A stretch of DNA of 64,000 nucleotides from Gammaproteobacteria bacterium (GCA_018828125.1 JAHJWB010000023.1:186001-250000), one strand, 5' to 3'; shown: positions 8,559-19,641, counted from the first letter of the stretch. Notes: generated by a model not told the origin, from the sequence alone. Translations and numbers: made by a program.

Positions 8559-10252
8559 AGGCCTTTGCCGCCCTCTTCCAGGCGCTGGATGCCACCACCG
8601 CACAGTCGGCCAAGTTGGCGGCGCTGGTGGCCTACCTGCGCGTGGCACCACCCGCCGACGCGGCCTGGGCCACCTACTTCCTGGCAGGCGGCAAGCCGCG
8701 CCAGATGGTGCCTACCAAGCGCCTGAAGGCGCTGGCGCAAGAGGCGGCGGGGCTGCCCGAATGGCTGTTTGAAGAAAGCTACCAGGCCGTGGGCGATCTG
8801 GCCGAAACGCTGGCCCTGCTGCTGCCCCCGCCGGCAGAGCCCACCGAGCTGACACTGGCCGAATGGATGGCCCAGCTGCTGCCCCTGCGCGCGCTGCCGC
8901 CCGATGAGGCCGATGCACGCCTGCGAACGCAGTGGCACATGCTGGCGCCGGAGCAGCGCTTTGTGTACTTCAAGCTCATCACCGGCAACTTCCGCGTGGG
9001 GGTGTCGCGCCTGCAGGTGACGCAGGCGCTGGCCACGGTGAGCGCGCTGGACCCCAAGCGCATCGCGCACCGGTTGATGGGCTACACGCAGATCGGCCGG
9101 CAGCCTCAGGCCAGCGACTACCAGGCGCTGATCGCGCCGGTGGACGACGATGCCAGTACGCAGGATGCTGCCGATGCAGGCCAGCCCTACCCGTTCTTCC
9201 TGGCCCACCCGTTCAACCAGCCCGTGGCCGAGATGCCCGCACTGCTGGGCACGCCAGGTGACTGGCTGGTGGAATGGAAGTGGGATGGCATCCGCGCACA
9301 GATCGTGCGGCGTGGGGGCGCGGTGTGGGTGTGGTCGCGCGGGGAGGAGCTGGTGACCGACCGCTTCCCCGAACTGGCCGAGGCCGCGATGGCGCAGCTG
9401 CCCGATGGCACGGTGGTCGATGGCGAGATCCTGGTGTGGCTACCCGATGAGCCCCAGCCCCGCCCCTTTGCCGACCTGCAAAAGCGCCTCGGTCGCAAGA
9501 CGCTGACCCCCAAGCTGCTGCGCGAGCTGCCCGTGGTGCTGGTGGCCTACGACCTGCTGGAACATGCGGGGCAGGACCTGCGCCAGCAGCCCCAAGAGGC
9601 ACGCCGCGCTCTGCTGGAGGCCACGCTGCAAGCTGACCCGGCCACAGCCATCGCCCCCCCACCGCAGCACACCCTGCGGCTGAGCGCGCTGCTGCATGGC
9701 AATGACTGGGGTGATCTCGCGCACCAGCGCGAGGCCGCGCGTGGCATGGGCACCGAGGGCTTCATGCTCAAGCACCGCCAGGCGCACTACGGCGTGGGCC
9801 GCACCAAGGACGTGGGCGTGTGGTGGAAGTGGAAGATCGAACCCATGAGCGTGGACGCCGTGCTCATCTACGCCCAGCGCGGCCACGGCCGTCGTGCCAG
9901 CCTGTACACCGACTACACCTTTGCCGTCTGGACTGGGCCACAGGATGATCCGGACCGGCAACTCGTTCCCTTTGCCAAGGCCTATTCGGGACTGACGGAT
10001 GTGGAGATAGGACAGGTGGACGCCATCATCCGCAAGACCACGCGCGAGAGCTTCGGCCCCGTGCGCAGCGTGGATGCAACCATGGTCTTCGAGCTCGGCT
10101 TCGAGGGCATCGGCAAAAGCCCGCGCCACAAGAGCGGCATCGCGGTGCGCTTTCCACGCATGCTTCGCTGGCGCCAGGACAAGACGGTGGCCGAGGCCGA
10201 TACCTTGCAGACGCTGATGGCGCTGCTGCCAGGGCAGGACACCGCCGCATGA
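8555..10252 (+). CDS. ATP-dependent DNA ligase (Lig of the Lhr-associated cassette)
   Basis: This 565-residue protein is a complete ATP-dependent DNA ligase. The N-terminal DNA-binding domain (residues 1-210, with [17 protein letters not shown]) is followed by the nucleotidyltransferase domain with motif [11 protein letters not shown] (K242 as the AMP-accepting lysine), motif [12 protein letters not shown], motif [23 protein letters not shown] and motif [22 protein letters not shown]. An OB-fold C-terminal domain completes the enzyme. It seals DNA nicks using ATP, in addition to the NAD-dependent LigA expected elsewhere. It is coupled by 4-bp ATGA overlaps to the exonuclease before it and the helicase after it. 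Members of this cassette are thought to act in DNA repair. Confidence 0.95.
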   Translation: MKAFAALFQALDATTAQSAKLAALVAYLRVAPPADAAWATYFLAGGKPRQMVPTKRLKALAQEAAGLPEWLFEESYQAVGDLAETLALLLPPPAEPTELTLAEWMAQLLPLRALPPDEADARLRTQWHMLAPEQRFVYFKLITGNFRVGVSRLQVTQALATVSALDPKRIAHRLMGYTQIGRQPQASDYQALIAPVDDDASTQDAADAGQPYPFFLAHPFNQPVAEMPALLGTPGDWLVEWKWDGIRAQIVRRGGAVWVWSRGEELVTDRFPELAEAAMAQLPDGTVVDGEILVWLPDEPQPRPFADLQKRLGRKTLTPKLLRELPVVLVAYDLLEHAGQDLRQQPQEARRALLEATLQADPATAIAPPPQHTLRLSALLHGNDWGDLAHQREAARGMGTEGFMLKHRQAHYGVGRTKDVGVWWKWKIEPMSVDAVLIYAQRGHGRRASLYTDYTFAVWTGPQDDPDRQLVPFAKAYSGLTDVEIGQVDAIIRKTTRESFGPVRSVDATMVFELGFEGIGKSPRHKSGIAVRFPRMLRWRQDKTVAEADTLQTLMALLPGQDTAA

Positions 10253-12972
10253 GCACGGCGCGCCGCCCACGCAAGTCATTGGCCAAAGGGGTGGCGGCGG
10301 CCGCCAGTGCCGCTGCAGGCTGGATGGCCGCGCGCGGCTGGCAGCCCTTCGGCTTTCAACAAGACGTGTGGCGCGCCATGGGCGAAGGCCGATCGGGCCT
10401 GTTGCATGCCACCACCGGCGCAGGCAAGACCTACGCCGTGTGGCTGGGCGCGCTGCAGCACCTGGCGCTGGCAGGCGAGCCTGTGGCACCCACTGCACAG
10501 GCCAGTGCGCGCACGGCCTTGCGTACACGCCGCGCGGCAGCGCCGCCGCTCACGGTGCTGTGGATCACCCCCATGCGCGCCCTGGCGGCCGACACGCTGC
10601 GTGCGCTGGTCGCCCCCTTGCCCGACCTGGCGCCAGACTGGACCAGTGGCCTGCGCACCGGCGACACGGCCAGCGGCGAGCGCGCTGCACAGGACCGCCG
10701 CCTGCCCACGTTGCTGGTGACCACGCCCGAGAGCGTTTCGCTACTACTGGCCCGGGCCGATGCCCACGAGCGCCTGCGCCATGTGCGCTTGGTGGTGGTG
10801 GACGAGTGGCACGAACTGGTCGGCAACAAGCGCGGCGTGCAGGCGCAGCTGGCGCTGGCGCGCCTGTCGGGCTGGAACCCGGGGCTGCAGGTGTGGGGCA
10901 TGTCGGCCACGCTGGGCAACCTGCAGGAGGCGCTGGACACGCTGCTGCCCCGCCCCGCGCAAGGCAGCCCCGCGGCACCGCCCGCTGTGCTGGTGCAGGG
11001 CCGCATCGACAAGACGCTGCAGGTGGACGTGATGCTGCCGTCCAAAGTGGACCGCTTCGCCTGGGCCGGCCACATGGGCTTGGCGCTGCTGCCGCAGGTG
11101 GTGCAGTCGATTGAAGCGTGTGCTTCGACGCTCGTCTTTACGAACACCCGCTCGCAGGCGGAGCGCTGGTACCAGGCGCTGCTGGAGGCGCGGCCCGACT
11201 GGGCGGGCACCATTGCGCTGCACCACGGATCACTGAGCCAGGACGTGCGGGCCTGGGTGGAAAGCGGGCTGAAATCCGGCGCGCTCAAGGCCGTGGTGTG
11301 CACGTCCAGCCTGGACCTGGGCGTGGATTTCTTGCCGGTGGAGCAAGTGCTGCAAATTGGCTCCGCCAAGGGCGTAGCGCGGCTCGTGCAACGTGCGGGC
11401 CGCTCGGGCCACGCGCCGGGGCGTACGTCCAGCATCACGCTGGTACCCACGCACAGCCTGGAGCTGGTGGAGGCCGCGGCCGCACGCCACGCGCTGGCGC
11501 AGGGCCGCATCGAAGACCGGCACTCACCGCGCGCGCCGCTCGATGTGCTGGTGCAGCACCTGGTCACCATCGCACTGGGGGGCGGCTTTGAGCCCGGTGC
11601 GCTGCTGGCCGAGGTGCGCCGTGCACCGGCCTACGCCACGCTGGCCGACAACGACTGGCAGTGGGCGCTGCAGTTCGTGCGCCAGGGCGGCGCATCGCTG
11701 GCCACGTACCCGGACTTTCACCGCGTGGTGCCCGACGAAGCGGGCATCTGGCGGGTGCCCGATGCCCGGTTGGCGCGCCGCCACCGCAGCAACATCGGCA
11801 CCATCGTGAGCGATGCCAGCATGCAGGTGCAGTTTGTCAGCGGCGGACGCCTGGGGTCGGTGGAAGAAAGCTTCATCGCGCGCCTGCGCAAGGGCGACAT
11901 TTTCATGTTCGCTGGCCGCCTGCTGGAGCTGGTGCGCACGCAGCAGATGACGGCCTATGTGCGCATCGCCCCCAAAGGCAGCGCCGCGCTGCCGCGCTGG
12001 AACGGCGGGCGCATGCCGCTGTCGAACACGCTGGCCGATGCCATGCTGGAGATGCTGGAGCAGGCCGAGCGCGGCGTGTTCTCCACCCCCGAAATGCGCT
12101 GCGCCCAGCCGCTGCTGGCGCTGCAGGATGCCTGGTCGGCCCTGCCCACCCCCAGCCGCCTGGTGGCCGAGACCCTGCACACCCGCGAGGGCTGGCACCT
12201 GTATCTGTACCCGCTGGCGGGACGGCTGGTGCACATGGGCTTGGCCGGGTTGCTGGCGTGGCGCGCGTCGCAACAGGTGCCCAACACCTTCTCGATCGCG
12301 GTCAACGACTATGGGCTGGAGCTGCTCTCGGCCAAGCCGGTGGACTGGGCAGCGCTGCTGCCGCGCCTCATCGGCGAAGGCACGCCCACCACCCTCGGCA
12401 GCGGCCTGGAAGACGAAGTGCTGGCCAGCCTCAACGCCACCGAGATGGCGCGCCGGCGGTTTCGCGAGATCGCGCGCATCGCAGGCCTCATCTTCCAGAG
12501 CCACCCGGGCGAACAGCGCAGCAGCCGCCAGCTGCAGGCCTCGTCCTCGCTGTACTACGACGTGTTCGCCCAGTACGACCCCGACAACCTGCTGCTGGCG
12601 CAAGCCCGCGCCGAACTGCTGGCGAACGAGCTGGACATGGATCGCCTTGCGCGCACGCTGCGCGGCATGCAGGCGCAAACCCTGTCCGTCCACGCGCTGG
12701 AGCGCCCCACCCCGTTTGCCCTGCCGCTGATGGTGGAGCGCTTTCGCGAGCGCCTGAGCACCGAAACTCTGGCCGACCGGCTGGCGCGCATGGTGCAGGC
12801 GCTAGAGAAAGCGGCCGACGAGACCACCGGCACCCATCTCGCCGACAATCCGGTCAGCCCGGCCGACATGGCCTGGGACGTGCCCGACGGTGGTGCGGCA
12901 TCAGCACGGCGCACACGAAGCGGCAACGCCGGAGACACACCCCGCCGACCCAGACGCCGCCACGGATTCTGA
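10249..12972 (+). CDS. Lhr-Core family DEXH-box helicase, ligase-associated
   Basis: The 907-residue product is an SF2 helicase of the ligase-associated Lhr-like class. Visible motifs are the Walker A ATTGAGKT (K60), [13 protein letters not shown] (Ia), [18 protein letters not shown] as motif II (185-188), SATLGN (III), [12 protein letters not shown] (IV), [35 protein letters not shown] (V-VI). The remaining about 400 residues match the winged-helix and Lhr core domains. Related proteins are ATP-dependent 3'-5' translocases that unwind RNA:DNA hybrids or DNA. The DEWH box in place of DEVH/DEAH is, as I recall, usual for this subgroup. The start overlaps the ligase stop by 4 bp. The C-terminal 50 residues are rich in Arg, Gly and Ala and look disordered. 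Confidence 0.95.
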   Translation: MSTARRPRKSLAKGVAAAASAAAGWMAARGWQPFGFQQDVWRAMGEGRSGLLHATTGAGKTYAVWLGALQHLALAGEPVAPTAQASARTALRTRRAAAPPLTVLWITPMRALAADTLRALVAPLPDLAPDWTSGLRTGDTASGERAAQDRRLPTLLVTTPESVSLLLARADAHERLRHVRLVVVDEWHELVGNKRGVQAQLALARLSGWNPGLQVWGMSATLGNLQEALDTLLPRPAQGSPAAPPAVLVQGRIDKTLQVDVMLPSKVDRFAWAGHMGLALLPQVVQSIEACASTLVFTNTRSQAERWYQALLEARPDWAGTIALHHGSLSQDVRAWVESGLKSGALKAVVCTSSLDLGVDFLPVEQVLQIGSAKGVARLVQRAGRSGHAPGRTSSITLVPTHSLELVEAAAARHALAQGRIEDRHSPRAPLDVLVQHLVTIALGGGFEPGALLAEVRRAPAYATLADNDWQWALQFVRQGGASLATYPDFHRVVPDEAGIWRVPDARLARRHRSNIGTIVSDASMQVQFVSGGRLGSVEESFIARLRKGDIFMFAGRLLELVRTQQMTAYVRIAPKGSAALPRWNGGRMPLSNTLADAMLEMLEQAERGVFSTPEMRCAQPLLALQDAWSALPTPSRLVAETLHTREGWHLYLYPLAGRLVHMGLAGLLAWRASQQVPNTFSIAVNDYGLELLSAKPVDWAALLPRLIGEGTPTTLGSGLEDEVLASLNATEMARRRFREIARIAGLIFQSHPGEQRSSRQLQASSSLYYDVFAQYDPDNLLLAQARAELLANELDMDRLARTLRGMQAQTLSVHALERPTPFALPLMVERFRERLSTETLADRLARMVQALEKAADETTGTHLADNPVSPADMAWDVPDGGAASARRTRSGNAGDTPRRPRRRHGF

Positions 12973-12990
12973 ACACAACGACGACCGATC

Positions 12991-13725
12991 TTGCCCGTGA
13001 CCGCAGACCCTTCTTTCGCCCACCCGACCATCGCTCCGTCCTCGGGCGCCCACGCCATCACCCTGCCCGGCGACACCACCTTGTGGCTACTGCCCCAACG
13101 CGCCGTATGGTGGCCCGCCGCACGCATGGCCTTTGTGGCCGATGTGCACTTTGGCAAGGCCGCCACCTTCCGCCGCGCAGGCCAGCCTGTGCCGCACGGC
13201 ACCACGACAGACAACCTGGTGCGACTTGATGAAGTGCTGGCCCTGACGGGAGCCGACCATCTGGTGTTCCTGGGTGATTTTCTGCATGCGCGCAGCGGTG
13301 CCGCCCCTGCCCTGTGGCAACAGCTGGCGCCCTGGCGCCAGGGCCATGCCGGTGTGGCAATGACACTGGTGCGCGGCAACCATGATCTGCATGCAGGTGA
13401 CCCCCCTGCCTTGCTGAACATCGCCTTGGTCGACGAGCCATGGCAGCCGATGTTGGGCGCCGAACTGCTGGCGTGCCACCACCCGCAAACGGTTCCCGGC
13501 AGCACGGTGCTGGCGGGGCATTGGCACCCCACTGTCACGCTGCGGGGCCTTGCGCGAGACACGCTCAGGGCCCCTTGCTTTGCATGGCATGCGGGGCTGT
13601 TGGTGCTGCCGTCGTTCGGGGCTTTCACGGGCGGTTCGACCCAGCCCCTGCCGCCGGACACGCACCGATTTCCGGTGGTGGCGGGTCAGGTCCGGGCGCT
13701 ATTTTCGCCAGCGGGTCTACGGTGA
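12991..13725 (+). CDS. Ligase-associated metallophosphoesterase (MPE)
   Basis: The 244-residue product has the calcineurin-like motifs of the fourth cassette member: ADVHFGK (D51, H53), LGDFLHAR, VRGNHDLH, CHH and AGHWHPTV. The FGKAATFRRAGQPVP stretch after the first motif is characteristic of the ligase-associated MPE family, Mn-dependent DNA nucleases or phosphoesterases. It lies 18 bp after the helicase stop, so it is probably the last gene of the repair operon. The start is uncertain: TTG at 12991 or GTG at 12997 both fit, and no good ribosome site is seen. No convincing terminator follows. Confidence 0.9.
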   Translation: MPVTADPSFAHPTIAPSSGAHAITLPGDTTLWLLPQRAVWWPAARMAFVADVHFGKAATFRRAGQPVPHGTTTDNLVRLDEVLALTGADHLVFLGDFLHARSGAAPALWQQLAPWRQGHAGVAMTLVRGNHDLHAGDPPALLNIALVDEPWQPMLGAELLACHHPQTVPGSTVLAGHWHPTVTLRGLARDTLRAPCFAWHAGLLVLPSFGAFTGGSTQPLPPDTHRFPVVAGQVRALFSPAGLR

Positions 13726-14013
13726 TGTCAGCCTGCGCGACGCTGGCCAACGGCCGTTCTTGGTGCACCTGAGTGGTGAAGGTTTCGCACGGCAACGGCG
13801 GCATTTTTGACGGCGTGGGAGCCTTGGTGCCCCCGCGAATGCGAAAAAAATGGTGATGAAGATGAACAAATTTCGCATCGTGGGATTCGATTGCGAAAAC
13901 GGTGCGCAGGGACTTTGCCAAGCGGGGAGAATCAGAGAGCATCCGCGTTTGGCCCCGCTGTGTCTCCTTGGCACGGCCGGGGGCATTTACATATTTGTTT
14001 CGTGAGACAAGCC

Positions 14014-16251
14014 ATGACGACCCAGCAACCGACCATCATCTACACCCTGACCGACGAGGCACCTCGCCTGGCCACGGCTTCTTTTCTTCCCATCATCCGC
14101 ACGTTTGCTGCACCCGCGGGCATCAATGTGACCGAGAGCGACATCTCGGTGGCGGCCCGTGTGCTGGGTGAGTTCCCCGAATCGCTGACCGCCGAGCAGA
14201 AGGTGCCCAACACCCTGGCCGAACTGGGCAAGAAGACGCTGCAGGCCGATGCCAACATCATCAAGCTGCCCAACATCAGCGCGTCGGTGGGTCAGTTGCA
14301 GGCCTGCATCAAGGAACTGCAGGGCAAGGGCTATGCCATCCCTGACTACCCGGAAGATCCAAAAACCGAAGAAGAAAAAGCGATCCGCGCCCGGTATGCC
14401 CGCTGCATCGGCTCGGCCGTGAACCCCGTCCTGCGCGAAGGCAACTCGGACCGCCGCGCGCCCAAGGCCGTCAAGGAATACGCGCGCAAGAACCCGCACA
14501 GCATGGCCGAGTGGAGCCAGGCATCGCGCTCGCACGTGTCGCACATGCACGCTGGCGACTTCTACCACGGCGAAAAGTCCATGACGCTGGACCGCGCCCG
14601 TGACGTGAAGATGGAGCTGATCACCAAGAGCGGTAAGACCACGGTGCTCAAGGCCAAGGTGTCGCTGCTGGACCGCGAAATCATCGACAGCATGTTCATG
14701 AGCAAGAAGGCGCTCGTGGAGTTCTACGAGAAGGAAATCGAAGACGCGCGCAAGACGGGCGTGATGTTCTCGCTGCACGTCAAGGCCACGATGATGAAGG
14801 TCTCGCACCCCATCGTGTTCGGCCACTGTGTGAAGATCTTCTACAAGGACGCGTTTGCCAAGCACGGCAAGCTGTTTGAAGAGCTGGGCGTGAACGTGAA
14901 CAACGGCATGGCCAACCTGTACGAAAAGGTCGCCACGCTGCCCACTGCCCAACGCGAAGAAGTCCTGAAAGACCTGCACGCCTGCCACGAAGGCCGCCCT
15001 GAGCTGGCCATGGTGGATTCGGCCAAGGGCATTACCAATTTCCACTCCCCCAACGACATCATCGTGGACGCATCGATGCCCGCCATGATCCGCAACGGCG
15101 GCAAGATGTGGGGCGCCGACGGCCGCCTGAAGGACGTGAAGGCCGTGATGCCCGAGTCGACCTTTGCCCGCATCTACCAGGAGATCATCAACTTCTGCAA
15201 ATGGCACGGCGCGTTCGACCCCAAGACCATGGGCACGGTCCCCAACGTGGGCCTGATGGCGCAGCAGGCTGAAGAGTACGGCTCGCACGACAAGACCTTC
15301 GAGATCACCGAAGCGGGTGTGGCCAACATCACCGATCTGGCCACCGGCGAAGTGCTGCTGAGCCAGGAAGTGGAAGAAGGCGACATCTGGCGCATGTGCC
15401 AGGTCAAGGACGCCGCGATCCGCGACTGGGTGAAGCTGGCCGTGAACCGCGCCCGCAACTCGGGCATGCCCGTGGTGTTCTGGCTGGACTCGTACCGTCC
15501 GCACGAAGCGCAGCTGATCACCAAGGTGAAGATGTACCTGCACGAGCACAACACTGCGGGTCTGGATATCCAGATCATGAGCCAGGTGCGCGCCATGCGC
15601 TACACGCTGGAGCGCGTGATCCGCGGCCAGGACACCATCAGCGCCACCGGCAACATCCTGCGCGACTACCTGACCGACCTGTTCCCCATCATGGAGCTGG
15701 GCACCTCGGCCAAGATGCTGTCCATCGTGCCTTTGATGGCCGGTGGCGGCATGTACGAAACGGGTGCGGGTGGCTCTGCGCCCAAGCACGTGCAGCAGCT
15801 GGTGGAAGAAAACCACCTGCGCTGGGACTCGCTGGGTGAGTTCCTGGCACTGGCGGTGTCGCTGGAAGACCTGGGCCTCAAAACCGGCAACGCCAAGGCC
15901 AAGGTGCTGGCCAAGACGCTGGATGCGGCCACCGGCCAGCTGCTGGACAACAACAAGAACCCCTCGCCCAAGACCGGCCAGCTGGACAACCGCGGCAGCC
16001 AGTTCTACCTGGCGCTGTACTGGGCGCAAGAGCTGGTGGCACAGACCGACGACGCCGATCTGGCCAAGTTGTTCGCCCCGCTGGCCAAGCAGCTCGCTGA
16101 CAACGAGGAGACCATCGTGGCCGAGCTGGCTGCAGTGCAGGGCCAGCCTGCCGATATCGGCGGCTACTTCTTGCCCGATGTGGCCAAGCTTGACGCGGTG
16201 ATGCGCCCCAGCGCTACGCTGAACCAGGCGCTGAAGGCGGTTGCTGCGTAA
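14014..16251 (+). CDS. icd: Isocitrate dehydrogenase, NADP-dependent, monomeric type
   Basis: The 745-residue product is a full-length monomeric NADP isocitrate dehydrogenase (IDH-II family, about 740 residues), converting isocitrate to 2-oxoglutarate and CO2 in the TCA cycle and supplying NADPH. The N terminus [17 protein letters not shown] is typical, and the isocitrate-binding [11 protein letters not shown] segment lies around residue 150; [16 protein letters not shown] and [18 protein letters not shown] are further family blocks. The ATG at 14014 is chosen over an upstream in-frame extension because the family N terminus begins here. About 290 bp of non-coding sequence precedes it and a strong terminator follows, so it is monocistronic. 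Confidence 0.97.
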   Translation: MTTQQPTIIYTLTDEAPRLATASFLPIIRTFAAPAGINVTESDISVAARVLGEFPESLTAEQKVPNTLAELGKKTLQADANIIKLPNISASVGQLQACIKELQGKGYAIPDYPEDPKTEEEKAIRARYARCIGSAVNPVLREGNSDRRAPKAVKEYARKNPHSMAEWSQASRSHVSHMHAGDFYHGEKSMTLDRARDVKMELITKSGKTTVLKAKVSLLDREIIDSMFMSKKALVEFYEKEIEDARKTGVMFSLHVKATMMKVSHPIVFGHCVKIFYKDAFAKHGKLFEELGVNVNNGMANLYEKVATLPTAQREEVLKDLHACHEGRPELAMVDSAKGITNFHSPNDIIVDASMPAMIRNGGKMWGADGRLKDVKAVMPESTFARIYQEIINFCKWHGAFDPKTMGTVPNVGLMAQQAEEYGSHDKTFEITEAGVANITDLATGEVLLSQEVEEGDIWRMCQVKDAAIRDWVKLAVNRARNSGMPVVFWLDSYRPHEAQLITKVKMYLHEHNTAGLDIQIMSQVRAMRYTLERVIRGQDTISATGNILRDYLTDLFPIMELGTSAKMLSIVPLMAGGGMYETGAGGSAPKHVQQLVEENHLRWDSLGEFLALAVSLEDLGLKTGNAKAKVLAKTLDAATGQLLDNNKNPSPKTGQLDNRGSQFYLALYWAQELVAQTDDADLAKLFAPLAKQLADNEETIVAELAAVQGQPADIGGYFLPDVAKLDAVMRPSATLNQALKAVAA

Positions 16252-16275
16252 GCAACAGGCCTTGCGCTCCCAATC

Positions 16276-16301
16276 AGGCCCCGCTTGTCGGGGCCTTTTT
16301 T
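16276..16301 (+). terminator. Rho-independent terminator after icd
   Basis: An 8-bp GC-rich stem, AGGCCCCG (16276-16283) with CGGGGCCT (16289-16296), has a short loop and ends in a T run. It lies 25 bp after the icd stop. Confidence 0.9.
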
Positions 16302-16348
16302 ATGGGGCTTCGAACTATTGGTGCATCGCGCAGGCCGGGCTGCAAACC

Positions 16349-17740
16349 TCAGGGCCGGTCGCGGTCTGCCACGCGGGTGTTCAGCGCCGCGGGCACGTAG
16401 TCCGGCAAAAACGCGCAGCCTTTGCCAAACTCGGTCTCCATGCCCGCACACTGCCTGGCGATTTCTTGCGGCGTCGGCTTGACCCCTTCATTCACCCAGC
16501 GCAGCAGTGCCGACATGAGGGTGGGGTACGTGGGGTCGCTCAAATAGCTGTGGGTGTTGTGTTGGGTGAAGGTCTGCACCAGTCGGGCGGCGCTGCCACC
16601 GCGCTCCATGGTGGTCTTGAAGTACGCATCGAGTTCGACCAGGGCGGTCGGGTCATCCACCCCCTTGACCGTCAACACCGGCACCGGAATGCGACCTGTC
16701 AGGTCCGTGTCCTCAGCGAACCGGGCCACGGCAGCAGGGTCTGCGCGGTAGCGCAACACAGCGGCGTTGAGCGCCGCGTCGTCCGGTGACCCCTTGTACT
16801 GGACACCCATGTTGCCAAAGGGGCTGCCGCCACCAGTGCGGTGCTGCACCACATCCCGATAGTGAAACGTGGCCCAGTTCATATGGCTGCGGATCGAACT
16901 GGCGGGGACACGAATCACGTCCACGAGGGTCTTCACTTTGCGTTGCTGTTCGGGCGTGCGTTCTGCCACCGGCTTGTTCAGGCCCAGGCATTCGTTCAAC
17001 CGGGCCTGCAGATCGGCTTGCGTCATTGTTGCATCTCGGGGCAATCCGATGTTGAGTGGGTAGGCGGCCTCTGTGGGCTTGGGGTGGTTGTTGCACAGGT
17101 ACTGGTAGACCACGCGCAGATCGGTGCGGAAGTCGTACGAACGCGACCCCCCGGCCAGAACGCCGCTGGTGAGCAGCACCGCGTCATACGGCCGCTTGCC
17201 GTCTGCCGTTCGCTGGAACATCTCTGCCCCCTTGGCCGCCACGCCCGCACCCCACGACTGGCCATGCAGGATGGTGCGCTGGGGTTGGGCCACGTGCTGC
17301 ACAAAAATCTGCCGCAAACGTTCGGTGTCCTCCGCTGCTGCGCGCACCTCCACCCCGCCCTGGCGGAAAGTGCTGGCCGCCCACGCGTACCCCGCGCGCA
17401 CCATGATCGACCAGCGCTGCAAATCCTCCACCGCACGCTCAGCCTTGGGGGCGCCCAGCGTGGGGCCGCCATGGGCGTGCACCACCAGATGCCCGTTCCA
17501 CGCCTGGGGCACCACGATGAGGTAGTAAGCCCCCGCGGAGTCCTGGCCGGAGAGGCACCGGGCGATGGGCGCGACATCCTTGGGGCACGCGGTGGCAGCG
17601 GGGGCTGCCTCTGACACGCGCTGCATCTGCGCTGCAGAGGGTGGTTGTGGGGGGATGGGCGCACAGGCGGCGGCCAGCAGGGTGGCCGTGGTGGCCAAGG
17701 TCAGGCGCAGCGGCGCTGCAAGGGACTTGCGTGCAAGCAT
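16349..17740 (-). CDS. Lipoprotein alpha/beta-hydrolase
   Basis: Start ATG at 17740 is supported by an AGGAG 9 bases upstream, giving 463 residues. The N terminus is a lipoprotein signal with lipobox LLAAAC, followed by a proline-rich linker. The rest has the alpha/beta-hydrolase plan: an oxyanion-type VVHAHGGPTLG segment, the nucleophile elbow HGQSWGAG, and late acid and histidine candidates in VLTVKGVDDPT and FTQHNTHS. It is therefore probably an outer-membrane or periplasm-anchored serine esterase or peptidase-like enzyme; the substrate is unknown. It is divergent from a LysR regulator at 17926, the usual arrangement for a regulator and its target. Confidence 0.8.
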   Translation of the reverse strand: MLARKSLAAPLRLTLATTATLLAAACAPIPPQPPSAAQMQRVSEAAPAATACPKDVAPIARCLSGQDSAGAYYLIVVPQAWNGHLVVHAHGGPTLGAPKAERAVEDLQRWSIMVRAGYAWAASTFRQGGVEVRAAAEDTERLRQIFVQHVAQPQRTILHGQSWGAGVAAKGAEMFQRTADGKRPYDAVLLTSGVLAGGSRSYDFRTDLRVVYQYLCNNHPKPTEAAYPLNIGLPRDATMTQADLQARLNECLGLNKPVAERTPEQQRKVKTLVDVIRVPASSIRSHMNWATFHYRDVVQHRTGGGSPFGNMGVQYKGSPDDAALNAAVLRYRADPAAVARFAEDTDLTGRIPVPVLTVKGVDDPTALVELDAYFKTTMERGGSAARLVQTFTQHNTHSYLSDPTYPTLMSALLRWVNEGVKPTPQEIARQCAGMETEFGKGCAFLPDYVPAALNTRVADRDRP

Positions 17741-17829
17741 GTTTTTGTCTCCTGGACGATTGCGTTGTTGTTGTCGACGTGGATCGTAGGAACCGGGTTT
17801 CAATACGTCAAATAGGTGCTTTGTGAATG

Positions 17830-17847
17830 TTCGATACGATTTCGATA
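17830..17847 (+). promoter_or_regulatory. Direct repeat in the divergent hydrolase/LysR promoter region
   Basis: TTCGATA occurs twice, at 17830-17836 and 17841-17847, exactly 11 bp apart (one helical turn), in the 185-bp spacer between the divergent genes. It could be a regulator-binding site, but there is no other copy to compare. Confidence 0.35.
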
Positions 17848-17925
17848 TGACACCTGCTCTCGAAGCGTTCCGCTTTTTTCCCGATTTCATCCGTCAGTGG
17901 GTTCTGGGCCCCGTGCGCGGCTGAT

Positions 17926-18888
17926 ATGGACATCCGCCAACTCCGCTACTTTTTGGCAGTGGCCGAGGCCGGGCACATGACCCAGGCCGCAGCGCAACTG
18001 GGCATGGCGCAACCGCCGTTGAGCCAGCAGATCAAGGCACTGGAAAACTCCACCGGCCTGGCGCTATTCAAGCGGCACGCCAAGGGCGTTGCACTGACCG
18101 AGGCCGGGCGCACATTGCAGGCCGACGCTACGCGCCTGGTGCATGACTTTGATGCACTGAAAAGCCGCATGCAGCTGCTGGCCGACGGCAAGACTGGGCG
18201 CCTGGCGATTGCCTTTACCAGCTCGGCGGCGGCGCATGCGTTCACGCCGTTTGCCTTGCGCGAGTGTCGCGCTCGTCACCCCGGCCTGGTGCTGGAAATT
18301 GGCGAGAACAATGCCGCCGAAATCACCGAAGCCGTCGCCGAGGGGCGTGTGCACTGCGGCCTGCTGCGCGTGCCGGTGGCGCGGCCGCCGGGGCTGGTGT
18401 TCGACACCCTGCTGCACGAGCCCGCCCTGGTGGCCATGCCCATCGACCACCCCTTGGCGCTTCGACGTCACAGCGGCAAACCCACACCTGTTCGCATGCG
18501 TGACCTGCAAGACGAGCCCATGATCCTGGTGCGCCGCCCCGGCGCACCCGGCCTTTACGCCAACTTGCTCGCGCTGTGCGACACGCAGGGCGTGCGTCCG
18601 CGTGTCGTGGCTGAGGTCGCCCGGATGCTGACCAACCTGAATCTGGTGGCAGCGGGTACCGGCATTTCGATCGTGCCATCGTCAATGCTGGGTGTGCACC
18701 CCCATGCCATTGCGTACCGCCCGTTGGCCGACCGGGGACGCCTGGAAGTACCGTTAACCCTTGTCTACCGCGCCGACGACAACGTGGGCCCCACAGCCAC
18801 GTTCACCACGCTGCTCCAGTCGCTGGCGCGCGAACAGCAGGCGACGGCGGGCAGAGGTCGTCCACGCGGGGCCGCAGAACCCGGATAG
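17926..18888 (+). CDS. LysR-type transcriptional regulator
   Basis: The 320-residue protein has a standard LysR layout: an N-terminal winged HTH (MDIRQLRYFLAVAEAGHMTQAAAQLGMAQPPLSQQIKALE, residues 1-60), a linker helix, and a LysR-substrate effector domain from about residue 90. The HMTQAAAQL and QPPLSQQI signature resembles regulators of aromatic or organic-acid catabolism (BenM/CatM-like), although the effector is unknown. It is transcribed away from the lipoprotein hydrolase, with 185 bp between starts, and probably controls that gene and itself. The last 15 residues are a polar, Gly/Arg-rich tail. Confidence 0.92.
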   Translation: MDIRQLRYFLAVAEAGHMTQAAAQLGMAQPPLSQQIKALENSTGLALFKRHAKGVALTEAGRTLQADATRLVHDFDALKSRMQLLADGKTGRLAIAFTSSAAAHAFTPFALRECRARHPGLVLEIGENNAAEITEAVAEGRVHCGLLRVPVARPPGLVFDTLLHEPALVAMPIDHPLALRRHSGKPTPVRMRDLQDEPMILVRRPGAPGLYANLLALCDTQGVRPRVVAEVARMLTNLNLVAAGTGISIVPSSMLGVHPHAIAYRPLADRGRLEVPLTLVYRADDNVGPTATFTTLLQSLAREQQATAGRGRPRGAAEPG

Positions 18889-18966
18889 ATGCCGGGTTTC
18901 GCAATGACGAAACGGTCGCGCACAATCTGCCTTCCGCGCCCTCTCCATTCAGACCCATTGGATTTT

Positions 18967-18984
18967 GTTAACCATTTAGTGAAC
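18967..18984. promoter_or_regulatory. Probable TetR operator upstream of the tetR-family gene
   Basis: GTTAACCATTTAGTGAAC is an 18-bp imperfect inverted repeat (GTTAAC/GTGAAC, one mismatch) centred on CATTTA. It ends 8 bp before the regulator's ATG and matches 14 of 18 positions of the site at 19946-19963 with the same arm spacing, consistent with autoregulation. Confidence 0.7.
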
Positions 18985-18992
18985 TATCGGGC

Positions 18993-19640
18993 ATGACCAA
19001 AGACACCGAAGCCCCCGCCAAAGAGCGCGTGCGCGACGCAGATCGCTCCCAAGGCGCCATCTTCAGTGCCGCGCGGGACGAGTTTGCCGAGCATGGCCTG
19101 GGCGGCGCCCGCATGGACCGCATTGCCGAGCGCGCAGGCCTGAACAAGCGGCTGATCTACTACTACTTCGAGGACAAGGAAAAGCTCTTCCAGGCCGTGC
19201 TGGAGCAGGCCTATCGGCACATTCGCGAAGAAGAACGCAAGCTGAACCTGCTCGAACTGGAGCCAGCCACCGCCATCCGGCGCCTGGTGGAGTTCACGTG
19301 GAACTACTACCTGGACAACCCCCAGTTCCTCACCCTGCTCAACAGCGCCAATCTGCACAAGGCGCGCCACCTGCAGGAATCGCAACCAGCGCGCGAGATG
19401 AATTCGCCCCTGATCGCCACTCTTGGCGACGTCCTGGAGCGAGGCCGTCGCGAGGGCAGCTTCCGGGGCGGTGTCGACCCGTTGCAGCTGTACGTGTCCA
19501 TTGCAGGCCTGTCGTACTTTTACCTGTCGAACAACCACACGCTGTCGGCCATTTTTGCGCGCGACCTCATGTCGCCCAAGGCGCGCAATGAGCGGCTGAC
19601 GCACATGTGCGATGTGATCCTGGGCTACGTGTTGAAGTAA
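18993..19640 (+). CDS. TetR/AcrR family transcriptional regulator
   Basis: The 215-residue protein has an N-terminal TetR HTH (RSQGAIFSAARDEFAEHGLGGARMDRIAERAGLNKRLIYYYFEDKEKLFQAVLEQAY, residues about 18-72) and a C-terminal ligand domain resembling TetR_C / PF17938-type regulators that control catabolic genes (FTWNYYLDNPQFLTLLNSANLHKA). A palindromic site overlaps the region just upstream and recurs before the binding-protein gene at 20004, so it most likely represses both itself and the catabolic cluster. The inducer would be the substrate of that cluster or an intermediate. A GC-rich dispersed element starts immediately after its stop codon. Confidence 0.92.
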   Translation: MTKDTEAPAKERVRDADRSQGAIFSAARDEFAEHGLGGARMDRIAERAGLNKRLIYYYFEDKEKLFQAVLEQAYRHIREEERKLNLLELEPATAIRRLVEFTWNYYLDNPQFLTLLNSANLHKARHLQESQPAREMNSPLIATLGDVLERGRREGSFRGGVDPLQLYVSIAGLSYFYLSNNHTLSAIFARDLMSPKARNERLTHMCDVILGYVLK

Positions 19641-19641
19641 A

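Noticed and set aside
11661-13229. 522-codon alternative frame over the Lhr helicase end
   Set aside because: Its product is Arg/Ala/Gly-rich, with no domain, and shares sequence with a complete helicase in another frame.
13625-13942. Minus-strand frame in the icd leader
   Set aside because: It overlaps the end of the phosphoesterase gene, lacks a ribosome site and has no recognisable sequence.
13987-16029. 680-codon minus-strand open frame opposite icd
   Set aside because: It is an antisense shadow of a high-GC gene with a fully recognisable protein on the other strand.
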